DNA from: Amyelois transitella
Taxonomy: Eukaryota > Arthropoda > Insecta > Lepidoptera > Pyralidae
NCBI RefSeq assembly: GCF_032362555.1
Contig: NC_083520.1
Coordinates: 2,604,001 to 2,668,000 of the forward strand
Length of the DNA stretch: 64,000 bases
Direction of reading: 5' to 3'
Both the position numbers and the translations under genes were made by a program. Shown piece after piece: positions 23,534 through 41,255 of this stretch (its first letter is position 1; every line of letters starts with the position of its first letter). Under the pieces are notes generated by a model. The model worked only from the letters and a program-made list of their open reading frames with translations. It did no database searches and was not told the origin of the DNA.

Positions 23534-26500
23534 CTGTACATATATATATATTATGTACTACAGGCCGCCCGCGACTTCGTCCGCGTGGAAACATCTATCA
23601 TAACTTAACAATCAATCCCGTGGGAACTCCGGGATAAAAAGTAGCCTATATGTTATTCCGGGTCTTCAGCTACCTACATACCAAATTTCATGGTAATCGG
23701 TTCAGTAGTTTTTGCGTGAAAGAGTAACAAACATCCATACAAACTTTCGCATTTATAATATTAGTAGGATTATACCTGTATATATATATATATATATTAT
23801 GTATTATGAGTTCAGTGTGAACCACAGATGTAAGAAGGTTAAGTAATGGTAAAGTAATTAACAATTACTTAACCTTCTTACTCTACATACATATTGTCAC
23901 GTCTATCTCCCTTGCGGGGTAGAAAGAGCCAACAGTATTGAAAAGACTGAATGGCCACGTTCAGCTATTTGGCTTAACGATAGAATTGAGATTCAACTAG
24001 TGACAGGTTGCTAGACCATCACCTAAAAAAAGAATCCCAAGTTTGTAAGCCTATCCCTTAGTCGCCTTTTACGACATCCATGAGAAAGAGATGGGGTGGT
24101 CCTATTCTTTTTTGTATTGGTGCCGGGAACCACACGGCACCTTCTTACTCTAACCCGATTCAATAATGCAGGGATCGCCAAATGGACCATCCAGACCGCC
24201 GCCCGCCCCATTTTGTGTGGACCGCGAGAACACAGCAACTTGCACTACACAGAGCACCTACGTAATTTAATAAAAATGATCCTCCGCATTATCTTTTTTG
24301 ACGACAATTCCAAATTTGCCGCGCGAAGTAGCGAACTAACAAAAAAGAAAGAGTTCGCTTCGTTTGTTTACCTTTGTAATTTTCGAAATTACATTTCTTT
24401 AACAAATATTTTTTCTATTAAATTTTGTGCAGACCGCGATGATCATTTCATTTATCAAAACTACCTAGGCTACCCCTGCAATAATGTGTAATTATTTAAT
24501 TTTTACTTGGCCTTACTTAATATTGGCCAATGTATGATCTCTCCACTTCTGGATCGTACTCCTCAAAAAAAGGTAAAAATTATACCTAATTGACATAATT
24601 AATATAATATAACTGTATTTATTTTGCTTTGGAACGTTCTCCACAAATAAGGCATAAAAGGGAACAATTATAATTAGCATAATTAATATAACCTTCATCT
24701 CCTATCTGTTTCTCTTTCCTTCTCCCTATTTCTATCTCACCTATAATATTTTCAACAGCACATTCAGCTAAAGCGCTTTCGAGTCTGGAGCGTGCATTTC
24801 AGTGTTGCTTTCTTCTTTGACCAGTCTTCATCATCATACATACATATATATATTATGTATAGGTTTTTAGTAGATATATATCGTATAGTAAGTATGTTTG
24901 TTATACACTATTATTATCACCCACACAAAGGTTCTCCGCTTAACCCAATGGTAGACTGTTAGATAATGCTATTAGCATTAAGTCCGCCTATTGTACTTTA
25001 CAAATTGTAATTGTTACAATAAAGAATAAATAAATACATACTTGACGACATGCAACTGTGAAATAAAATGCTGAAGTGTCGATTGTTACCTGACTCGGCC
25101 CACGAGCACGCGGCCCTGCGCGATGAGCTTGACGGTGTGCCCCAGCCGCAGCTGGCGGGGCTCCGCGGGGATGTAGGGCTGCCCGCCGCCCGGGGCGCCC
25201 CCCGCCACGTCCGCCCCGGGGCTAGACCCGGCGCGGCCCCAGGCTTGACCGTAGCCGGATTCCACTGGAAATAATACAAATGTTTGTTTGTTTGTCTTTA
25301 CTTTAAACTGCAGTTTGTTCGTTTTTATAATTAACAACTGCCGAGTTGTCCAAGTGTTTTAATCTACTTTGATAGAGTTGGACAACATACAGGGTACCAC
25401 CTTCCCTGTTCACTAACGTTGACAAGTCTTATCTTCTCTCTCTTTTTAATCCTTCGGATTACTTCAATAAACATACATATAGTGATTATGTGTATGTATG
25501 TTGAAGTAGTCCGATCCGTATAAATCTCTTGCTAGGTGGACAGAGCTAACAATTTTAAAAACACTGATACGCCACGTTCAACTGTTTGGCTTAATGATAG
25601 AATTGAGATTCAAATAGTGACAGCTTCCTAGCCTGTGGTCTAAATACCAAGTTTATAAGTAGCAAAAGGCGACTAAGGGATAGGCCTTAGTCGCCTTTTA
25701 CGACAACCATGGGAGAAAGATGGAGTTGTCCCATTATTTTTGCTATTGGTGCCGGGAACCACACGGCACTTCAAAGATGGAAAAAAAGGGAAGATAGATA
25801 TTCCAGGGCTTGCCTAGAAAAGAACTTTCTTCGATTGGCCCGGTGCTTGGAACTTATCTAAAATATGTATTTATTATAAAATATAGCATCGTTGAATTAA
25901 TATCTCGTAACACAAGTCCCGAACTTACTTCGAGGCTAAATCAATCTGTGTAATTTTTCCCATATATACAGGGTGACATTTAAAACAACTGCATTCTTTT
26001 AAAAATAGACTACCCATGCTTCTGAGCCGATTTTTATTTAAATTAAAGTACTTTCTGAAATATGAACCTATATTTTTCTTTTAACGTTTTTAAATATACT
26101 TTAGAAGGGTACGCTAAACAGTTAAATTTATGCAGTTTAATTAAAAGTCACCCTGTATTTATTTACTTAATTTGACCATAAAAATCTACTCCATCCACGT
26201 TCAATACAACAACAATACTTACGGTCCAAGGAGGCGGCTCGCACGTTGTCTACGGAGCCGCGCACAAACCGCTCGGCTTCCAACAACAACTCCTCGGTGT
26301 CGTCGCGACGCACGTCCGGCATGGAACTGCGCCACGATCGGTAATCCGCTGGAACATTGTTTTAATACTTACATACATACATACATAATATGGTCACGTG
26401 TACGTAGTACGTAGAAAAAAATAAAGTCTTTCTTACTTCTTCTCTAAATGAAAAAAAATGAAAAAATCTTTATTTACAAGTACTTAGTTTCTAAAACTAC

Positions 26501-29500
26501 ACAAAATTGTTTTAGAAACTAAGGCTTTCTAATTCTCTGTCGTTACCTTTTCCCACTTTCTACGTGGGGTCGGCACAATATGTTAGTTTTTTCCAATTAC
26601 TTCTGTCTATGTTATCACTAATCATACTGGAAAGTTTTGGCTTCAGTTTTATGACCGGTCGCCTGCCTAACGTCAACCAACTTTTGTGGCATCTAGATGT
26701 ATATGCTATTGTCCCTTAGTCGCGTTTTACGACATCCACGGGAAACAATGGAGTGGCCCTATTCTTTTTTTCGGTTGGTGCCGGCAACCACACGGTACAG
26801 TCTTTCTTACTTACTTATGTGAATAATATTTATGTATGTTTAAATAGACTACTATTTATGTATAAAACATTTGTGTATTTTCTCAAAGTTTGATTAACAC
26901 CATATTATTTATCTGTGTTTGCAATTTTCTCAAGGTTGACTGGTAGAGAATGCTATAAAGCATGTGGCTACTAATAGCATTATGTCCACCTTTGACTTTG
27001 TGACTCAATAAAGATTTAAATAAATAAATACCTCGTGCAGACGGGGTGTACAGAGCCTGCGGTATCCAGTCGCTGCTGCGGTCCATGCTGAGGCACGGCG
27101 AGCGGAACGAAGAACCGCGCGATATGAATCTATAATGTTTAAATATTTATTATAAAATATAGTATCGTTGAGTTTGTATCTCGTAACACAAGTCTCGAAA
27201 TTACTTCGAGGCTAACTCAATCTGTGTAATTTGTCCTAAAAATATTAATTTATTTATAAGACTGTCTAGATTTGATCAAGGTTCGTTCGTACCTTTCTCT
27301 TATATTCATTTTATGATTAAATACAAAAATATGGTCGTCAGCCAACTTTGTCATATTACTTGAGGTATAAAGAGCTGCTTTAATAAGTGCCGTGTGGTTG
27401 CCGGCACCAATACAAAAAAAGAATAGGACCACTCCATCTCTTCCCCACGGATGTCGTAAAAGGCGACTAAGGGATAGGCTTACAAACTTGGGATTCTCTT
27501 TTAGGCGATGGGCTAGCAACCTGTCACCATTTGAATCTCAATCCCATCATTAAGCCAAATAGCTGAACGTGGCCATTCAGTCTTTTCAAGACTGTTGGCT
27601 CTGTCTACCCCGCAAGGGATATAGACGTGACCATATGTATGTATATTCTATAAATATTTATTATAAAATATAGCATCGTTGAGTTTGTATCTCGTAACAC
27701 AAGTCTCGAAATTACTTCGAGGCTAACTCAGTGTTTGTAATTTGTCCCATAAATATTAATTTGTTATTAGACTGTCTAGATTCAAAGTTCGTTCGTACCT
27801 TTCTCTTTTATTCATTTATTTATTTATGTACACAAAATCATATACAGGAGCATTCAATACAGTTATTCTAGTACAAAGGTGCTACTTATTTCAAAAGAAA
27901 TCTCTTTATTTTTTGCATTAATTCATTTTACTACTTCATGCAAAAAAATATAGTCGTCAGCCAACTTTGTCATATATTTTGAGGTATAAAGAGCTATTTT
28001 AAAGTCTCACTTGGACGTAGAAGTGGATACGGGCGAATCGGCGTGTGAAGGTCGCTTAGTGAGAGCCCACACCGGGTCGGCCGAGCGGGACAGCTCCGGG
28101 ACCATTGACGTGAAGCCTGGAAATAAGATTATTTATTTTGTGTTTATTTTGTAAATATTTTCACAATTACATACATACATATGGTCACGTCTATATCCTT
28201 TGCGGGGTTAGACAGAGCCAACAGTCTTGAAAAGACCGAATGGCCACGTTCAGCTATTTGGCTTAATGTAAGAATTGAGATTCAAATAGTGACAGGTTGC
28301 TAGCCCATCGCTTAAAAAGAATCCCAAGTTTGTAAGCCTATCCCTTAGTCGCCTTTTAGGACATCCATGGGAAAGAGATGGAGTGGTCCTATTCTTTTTT
28401 GTATTGGTGCCGGGAACCACACGGCACACAATTAAATCCCATTAATTTCCCATTAATTTATGTATGTGTGTTGTTTATTTATTATACACTAACTAACATT
28501 TCTTAAGTATGCTGCCCACCCGGTCCCAGGATTTTACCTTTCACTACCCAAAGGTTGGCTGGAAGAGATTGCTTAGCGATAAGTCTGCCTTTGCTCACAT
28601 GTTCATAATGAATGTTTCTACTACGTTTGTATTTTTTTTTATGGGCAATAAAGATAATTTGTATTGTATTGTATTGTAATTTCCATTCCCGCGGGAATTT
28701 CGGGAAAATTCTCTCTGGACGGTTAAGTAGAAATTTCAAAATAGCCACGAATTATTTTTTTTTATCTTTATTAGGGAGACACACAAAAACATGGTTCTCT
28801 ATTAATATTATCTTATACTATGATGCAAAAACCAATAAAGTTTCCTCTGTTTACTAATACATAGTATCGAAAAGACAAGGAAATTATTATAAAAATGTAA
28901 GTGTGTTACATATAGTTTTGTCTTTATTTATCACATTCTTCTGCTCTTGGCTTTAGTCCGGATGGTATCCCCGCCACTCTGGAGAGTAGCCCGGGGTATG
29001 CCCCTGACCATGGATCCTAGATTGGGTGAGTCAGGTTTTTTACACGAAGCGATTCCCATCCGACCTCCGCAACCTTTGCAGGGGAACCTAACCCGTATTG
29101 AATCGATCATGGTTACACATCCTGAATGTGCCGGTTTCCTCACGATGTTTTCTCTCATCGTAAGACCTTTCTATCTCATTCTGATTGGTGTAGTTAAAAA
29201 GAGACGCCAAAAATATTAGGGTAATTTTCAAGGTCATTTCTGATTTCTTAATTTTGCATAAAGCGAGTGCAGCTTCCAATTAGTCGTGTTGTTTTGTATG
29301 AGGACTTTTCATATTTTTATTCATATTATCATTTATTCCTTGAATTTGGTTACAATATAAAACTACTCGTAAAGGTTTTTCAAAAAACGTTCCTAAACGA
29401 CATTACACTTACCGATATCGCTCAATAAGACTCGTCGCTCGTCTTCGGCCATGGCGGGCGGACGCGCGTTGGGTACCGTCAGCCGGCGAGACACGTGCGT

Positions 29501-32500
29501 GTGCGCACTGGGCGCCGCGCGCTGCGGGACGGTGGGCGGGGCGCTCCACAGCGGCATCTCGAACGATAACATGTTATACAATTAACTTATCAATAATTAT
29601 TGCACAATTAAAGACTTTTTAAAAGTTTTCATTTCGTTTTAAAATGTGGAATTAATCCACGTTATATTGAAAAGATTTGTATTTTTGTAAACTCAAGAAC
29701 TACGAGATTGATTTTCACGAATATTGGCACAGATATATTTAGAATAGGCCTTTGGAAGTTACATAGACTACTTTTTTCAGGAATTTCTCACGTACGTGAA
29801 GTCCCGTGCTATCGCTAATTTTGATATATTCCTGTTGTCAAGGAGATAGTGCCAAAATGGCAAAAATTAATAGGGAGTGTGTATACATCGCCAATATGAA
29901 ATTAAGGTGCAATTCAGACCGTACGCCATGCCAAACACATCCTCGTACATACAAATACTTTGTTGTCAGGGTTTAAAAGACAATTGAATGGTACCTTGTG
30001 CGCCAGATGCCCGTCGGAGCTCCAGCGCGGCGGCAGCGCGGAGAGCAGCGTCTGCGCGGCGCTGTCGCGGCGCGGGGCCGGCGGGCGCAGCGCGGGGCGC
30101 CGCGGCGGCCGCCCGGCGCCGCGCACTGCTGGAGCCCTACCACATTATGTAACACATTATACTGACACAGAAGTGATTTAAAATTTTTATTTATCAAACA
30201 AAATATCCGGCAGTCTACAGGATAATAAATTCAGTCGGTAAAACAGTACAGATAAAACTTACCGATATTGGAAAGGATTGGGGCACGTATTCCTCCTCGC
30301 ATTCAAGTTCCCTCCCAAATCCTCTTCAGAAATGCCGCACTTTGAAATATCCGTTTCAGCAAACACCGAGAACCGGTGGCCCAAATGATGGGTCTTATGA
30401 AAATTGTCTATGCTCTCTTCTCTATGGAGGATATCCATGCTCGAGCCAAGTTCGAAGCTCGAAGACTTCGTATTATCGAAACTCAAGCCTCTATTATATT
30501 CACAGGTCAAACTATCAACACTGTCTAATCTCCTAGTACTTGTATTAGGACTCCGCTTGTACAACATATTATCAGATTTGTTATCACAACTCTTTAATAT
30601 CCCTCGGCCTGGCAAATCCAGGCTTCCTTTGCTGTTGAACGCCACATGTCTTATTTCTTTATCAGATGGCAGTGAAACTCTTTTCTTAAGAGTAGATTCA
30701 GCTATCACATTCTGTAAGCTGCTGTTTTCTTGGTTTTCGTTCTCGGCGTTGTCGGATGTTTCGCCCCCTGGTTGGAAGTCAGGATCTAAGGTGTGGAACT
30801 TGATGAGCACCGGGGTCGAATGAGTGGTCGAAGTGGAACCAGGGGTCCAGTGATCCGTCTCCCTGATGGACACAAGATCCTCCTGAAATTATGGAATTAT
30901 TCGAGAAATTAAATGGAGCTATAAAAATACACGTCTTTATTAGAACCAAGTTTCGAACAACTAAAGAGTTGAATGGCTTCGCTTAGTGATGGAATTATAG
31001 AAACTGCTATTTTTATTACTTTGCCTGTTCACTTTTTAAGCTACTTCGACTTTTAGGTATTACAGGTTAAATAAAAAGTAGAGCCAAAATTTACATACAT
31101 AATTGAAATCAGAAAATCTAACCGTAGAAAGTTCAATACACAATCACCTCTATATCCCTTGCGGGGTAGACAGAGCCCACACTCTTGAAAAGATTTAAAG
31201 ACGCGACACACACACTCGCAACTTTGACCATACCTGCAAATTGCTCATATCCTTAGACTCATCAGTGGTGAATATGAGCTCAATATCGTCAACCTCCTCA
31301 GATTCATTCCCGCTGGCATTCTCCGGGTCCAACTTATCATCCCCGGCGGGGGGCTCCACCGGCGTCACGACACCTTCGGAAAATACCGAGTTGTCTCCTT
31401 CAGACATTGACCTGCAAAATTATTACAAAATAATGGTAAATTAAAAAAATTAAGGTTCAGATTTAAGGGGTCTATATTTGTAAACTGATGTCATGTGAAA
31501 CGGCTGCAGTGTAGTTTGTTCCGCCACTTTTCATGCGCTTTGGAAGTGGTAGTACATATCATTAGACTTAAGTAATTTTGACGTCAATAATAAATACCAT
31601 ATATTGTAAACTGTTAAATCCCACTAAGAAATTAGATGCCCTTAACATTATTACTAAAACTAATGTAACAAAGTACCTATACGATCATACAAACCTGAGA
31701 CTTAAGTCATCCACATCCAAGTTGAGTGTGTCCTTCTGTCTGCTTCTCTCAACATTTTCTTTCACAACCAAATTCTCCTCCGAAGTGATCCTCACCTGGA
31801 CATTAAACTTGTCAACTTTGGACTTAGCCTCCGTTTCATTCGGCACGGCCATCTTTATGTTCTCAGTAGCAACAGATTTTAAATTGATTTTGCTACCTGA
31901 CGGACCTTCAGTATTTTCAAAATGTTCTCTTTTTTCATCAAATTCGAAATGTGCTTTATCTTTATTTACTCTTTCTCTATTCTCATCAGTGGTTGTAGAA
32001 CCACTTTCCGAAGTTGTACTAGATATTATAGAACCTTCTTTTAGACTCCTTACTTTTATTCTGACATCAAATTTTGATAGAAGTTCTAATTTTGTTTTAA
32101 AACTTTGATGATTTGTGGCAGCACTATCTTTGGGGTATGTAGTTATCTGACTGTGAATTTCTTCAATTTCAGTGTTGTCGTGAGGGCTTATTTCTGCACT
32201 CACATTCACTTCTGGGGAATCACCTGAAGTAAGAACTGCTTCTGTTGCAGCAAAGCCAACTTCTAATTGGTTTAAGTTATCTGTGGAACAGAATTCTGGT
32301 TGATTGTCAGGAGATTCTTCTCTCTCTGCCTCAATGGGACTTTCTTCTTCCTCTACAGGCCTCTCTCCTGTATCAGCTGTCTCCTGCACATCTGTAGTAG
32401 CAGTCTGTATCACCACTACACCACCACAGTCCAAACCACTTTGAGGCCTCGGACTATATGTGACTTGTAGTGTAATGTTCTTTGCTGGAGACTCTCTATC

Positions 32501-32737
32501 GTCAAAACCTTCTATAATCTTACGTCTCAAAATATGATTCTCAATAGTCAATTTCTCAATAACATCAGCATACTCTGTACATTGAGAATGCTGTTCATAC
32601 TTTTCTTTTAAAGCTTTTAACTCATTCTTAGACACTTCCAAAGCAGTCCGTAAAGATACCACAGTTTGATGCAGTGCTCTCACTGTGTCCAGATGCACAG
32701 CCCCGTTTGGGACCGTCTCGAGTCTGCCGCTATCCAT
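23353..32737 (-). CDS. Coiled-coil protein with C-terminal CAP-Gly domain, 10 exons
   Basis: Coding exons in order: 32737-31695, 31411-31234, 30882-30263, 30136-29995, 29557-29413, 28116-28011, 27129-27032, 26348-26223, 25264-25090, 23533-23353. Every junction is GT-AG and in phase, giving 937 residues. The N-terminus (about 17-75) is a coiled coil (VRALHQTVVSLRTALEVSKN). Long acidic Ser/Thr/Glu-rich, probably disordered, segments follow to about 600, then Arg/Pro-rich stretches. The C-terminal 75 residues form a CAP-Gly domain (LGHTVKL, GRVRYVGLAG, ARNDGVFRGRRYF, AVFVPFSKVV), a fold that binds microtubule and EB1 tails. The GKNDG motif reads ARNDG, and the Trp of the usual WVGVEL stretch is replaced by Val, so binding may be altered. 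Among known proteins with a terminal CAP-Gly, it lacks the kinesin motor of KIF13B. I cannot name the orthologue. A LINE fragment and mariner follow the stop. A cytoskeletal role is inferred. Confidence 0.82.
23560..23775 (+). mobile_element. RTE-like LINE 3' end ('gcgacttcgtccgcg' family)
   Basis: The copy runs from cccgcgacttcgtccgcgtgg through gggataaaaagtagcctat to tttataatattagtaggatt. This is a common lepidopteran dispersed 3' end. Further copies lie at 36.54, 37.9, 44.33, 46.26, 57.55 (minus) and 61.75 kb. It is followed by a TA-rich tract to about 23810. Confidence 0.75.
23831..23880. repeat. Perfect 16-base inverted repeat (hairpin)
   Basis: TAAGAAGGTTAAGTAA at 23831-23846 is matched by its exact reverse complement at 23865-23880, with an 18-base spacer. 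The right arm overlaps the target duplication of the adjacent SINE. Confidence 0.9.
23886..24138 (-). mobile_element. ATGT-tailed SINE with 14-base target duplication
   Basis: A full minus-strand copy, flanked by ACCTTCTTACTCTA at 23872-23885 and 24139-24152. It lies in the last intron of the CAP-Gly gene. Confidence 0.9.
24153..24890. other. Intronic DNA without recognised features
   Basis: This is part of the last CAP-Gly intron. One GC-richer patch near 24.17-24.35 kb includes a bulged hairpin (gaagtagcgaac against gttcgcttc). The remainder is AT-rich and unassigned. Confidence 0.4.
24895..25045 (+). mobile_element. Jockey-like LINE tail, degraded
   Basis: The words cacaaaggttctccgc, attaagtccgcctattgtac and caataaagaataaataaata match better copies at 26.90, 28.48 and 60.2 kb, which share ggttgactgg, aagtccgcctttg and a simple-repeat tail. 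Confidence 0.6.
25490..25767 (-). mobile_element. ATGT-tailed SINE with internal foldback
   Basis: A minus-strand copy ends in cgggaaccacacggcac. Inside it AAAAGGCGACTAAGG (25664-25678) is followed after 6 bases by its exact reverse complement (25685-25699). Normal copies have only the second arm, so this copy carries a local inverted duplication. Confidence 0.85.
25795..25965 (+). mobile_element. tRNA-derived SINE body, truncated copy
   Basis: The words tttattataaaatatagcat, tctcgtaacacaagt and acttcgaggcta match the body of the tRNA-SINE at 43.86-44.1 kb. The tRNA-like head is missing. Confidence 0.7.
25966..26158. mobile_element. 193 bp MITE with 'atacagggtgac' terminal repeats
   Basis: ATACAGGGTGAC at 25966-25977 and its perfect reverse complement at 26147-26158. 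Similarity between the ends continues for about 24 bases (both run on into actgcat). No coding capacity. The borders suggest a TA target. This is a non-autonomous DNA transposon in the exon 9 to exon 8 intron of the CAP-Gly gene. Confidence 0.78.
26484..26522. repeat. Perfect 14-base inverted repeat (hairpin)
   Basis: TTAGTTTCTAAAAC at 26484-26497 and its exact reverse complement at 26509-26522, with an 11-base loop. It lies at the start of an unnamed repeat-like stretch that runs to about 26.70 kb. Confidence 0.85.
26700..26800 (-). mobile_element. ATGT-tailed SINE, 5' fragment
   Basis: Only the head of the family is present (ttagtcgcgttttacgacatc to the ccggcaaccacacggt end). Confidence 0.75.
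26895..27031 (+). mobile_element. Jockey-like LINE tail
   Basis: The words caaggttgactggtagagaat and ctcaataaagatttaaataa belong to the family at 28.5 and 60.2 kb. The copy ends next to the donor of exon 7 (27032) of the CAP-Gly gene. Confidence 0.65.
27130..28010. repeat. Duplicated intron: two direct copies with a SINE between
   Basis: Copy 1 (27130-27388) and copy 2 (about 27640-28010) share tttattataaaatatag, cacaagtctcgaaattactt, gactgtctagatt, gttcgttcgtacctttctctt and gtcagccaactttgtcatat in the same order. Together with the SINE between them they fill the whole intron between exons 6 and 7 of the CAP-Gly gene. Copy 2 also carries an extra insertion near 27.82-27.94 kb. The first part of each unit is tRNA-SINE body. 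Confidence 0.85.
27389..27650 (+). mobile_element. ATGT-tailed SINE between the duplicated units
   Basis: A full plus-strand copy, from gccgtgtggttgccggcacc to the ATGT tail. It separates the two intron copies, so it was probably added after or at the duplication. Confidence 0.88.
28170..28426 (-). mobile_element. ATGT-tailed SINE with 8-base target duplication
   Basis: A full minus-strand copy flanked by CACAATTA at 28162-28169 and 28427-28434. Confidence 0.88.
28470..28682 (+). mobile_element. Jockey-like LINE 3' tail with TTGTA repeats
   Basis: The words cccaaaggttggctggaaga and gataagtctgcctttgctc are followed by an ATTGT simple tail. This is a short 5'-truncated copy, typical of LINE retroposition. 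Confidence 0.72.
28915..29215 (+). repeat. Dispersed repeat ('cctttgcaggggaacctaac' family)
   Basis: This is a 300-base block that includes gggtgagtcaggttttttac and a cctcacgatgttttctct word. Reverse-oriented relatives lie at about 40.06-40.21 and 49.73-49.80 kb (catcgtgaggaaacat, gcaactggatgtg). The ORFs read here are by-products. Confidence 0.65.
31135..31200 (-). mobile_element. ATGT-tailed SINE scrap
   Basis: Only the word tatatcccttgcggggtaga and the following cagagcc and cttgaaaaga pieces remain, next to exon 2 of the CAP-Gly gene. Confidence 0.65.
31455..31590 (+). repeat. Dispersed repeat ('ctgcagtgtagtttgttccg' family)
   Basis: It shares gatttaaggggtctatattt, gcagtgtagtttgttccgc and gcgctttggaagtggtag with the copy at 46.03-46.17 kb. 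The reverse orientation occurs at the window start. Confidence 0.7.
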
Positions 32738-34168
32738 TCCACCTTATTGCCCACATTTGATCCAACATTCAACATCCCATACATGACTATTGATATTTCA
32801 TATACTTTCTAATTCACAACCACATCAGTTTCCATCGCCGCGGCAATGTTTCTGCACCTTAAATAAATAAACAACTTGTACTTCAGAGTGCCCACATTGA
32901 ACTGAAAATTCTTCAGCAAAATGTACTTACCTCTGACCTACTTCAGCAATATCCCATCCACTGACACACATTCTTGATCTGTGACACATTTTTAGATCCT
33001 TATCGAGTTGCACGCTATTATAATATCTAGCAACGTATCAGACAGGGCATGGAAGGAGGTGCAATCGATAAAACAACTCAACTCAGGTGAATAATTGGAG
33101 CTTTTAAGGTGCTTCAAAGTTGCGGCCGAACTAATAACACGAACGGCTGATAATGATAAAGTTTTAGCACGGAAAGCCGTAATTATGAAGGGATATTATC
33201 TCTTAATCGGTTTTGACAAGGTTGTAGGACACATCTATATCTAGAAATAGGGATACTTGAAAATCTTCATTTCAGTTGTAAACAAATCAATACTTCGCGG
33301 GTTCGGCGAGAGCAAAAGAGAAAGAATATGATATGGGCATCTCTCTTCTAAAATGTCAGCTGTTATGTTGACAACAAGACAATCAACTGCCGCTTTCTTT
33401 CTTAATAAATATTTTTGGAATTGTGGCCAGTTTTTGTAATAAGATCATTAGTCAAAAAATGTTTCAAAGTATATTCTTAAAAATTATTTATTGAAATAAA
33501 TTGAGAAATGACCAATGCTCTCTCATACATTATATCCTTTGCCTGACCTTACTTACCCATGTCAGTTTTCAGTTTTTTAATTTGACATTGATATTTTTAA
33601 ATCTAACCTAAAAAACAAAACATTAAAACTTACTTCAGTAAAAATAAAAATATTGTAAAAACTTCAAGTACATTGTTAATTTGTTTTTGTATCAAATCGT
33701 GACCAAACCCAAATTTAAAATGTTTCATATTTCAAATGTGCATAGAAATATATCTTGGTGTAGTTATTTAGTTATCCAAACTAGACAAAAATCCAAAACG
33801 CACTGGGTAATCATTTCACTGTTCAATCTAATTATATTATGTATTGTAAAGAGAAAAGAAAGTAATTGACTATTACAATTGTACTAATAATAAATATGCA
33901 TGATTAAAAATAATATAAACTAATATTAATTATTTAATAATAAAAAATAACTATTCTAAATTTACAAACTAAAAACATTATTTAAATTTTCGAGCTAGGA
34001 AGGGTAAAAAAGTAATGATTTTATTGGAGCATAAAATACAAATACATTATTTTTTATTATTAAATAATATTAGATAGAACTTTCTAGTTCGGCAAAACAA
34101 TAATTTTGTAAAATTTGAAATCATATTCATACCTACCAATAGATTTCAAACAGCTTCACAGCTATGTT
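32738..34168. other. Spacer between CAP-Gly and NSUN4 genes
   Basis: The two start codons are 1.4 kb apart and divergent. The spacer is AT-rich. No TATA/Inr pair could be assigned to either gene. Untranslated first exons may lie here. Confidence 0.4.

Positions 34169-41255
<7,087 letters not shown>

Noticed and set aside
23229-23637. ORFs of 121-126 codons on both strands around 23.4 kb
   Set aside because: They are shadows of the GC-rich CAP-Gly exon running into LINE and RTE repeat sequence.
29914-30197. Overlapping GC-rich ORFs at 30 kb
   Set aside because: Only one frame joins in phase with flanking CAP-Gly exons; the others are shadows.
30404-32108. Plus-strand ORFs opposite the first CAP-Gly exons
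   Set aside because: They are antisense shadows of long coding exons with no features of their own.
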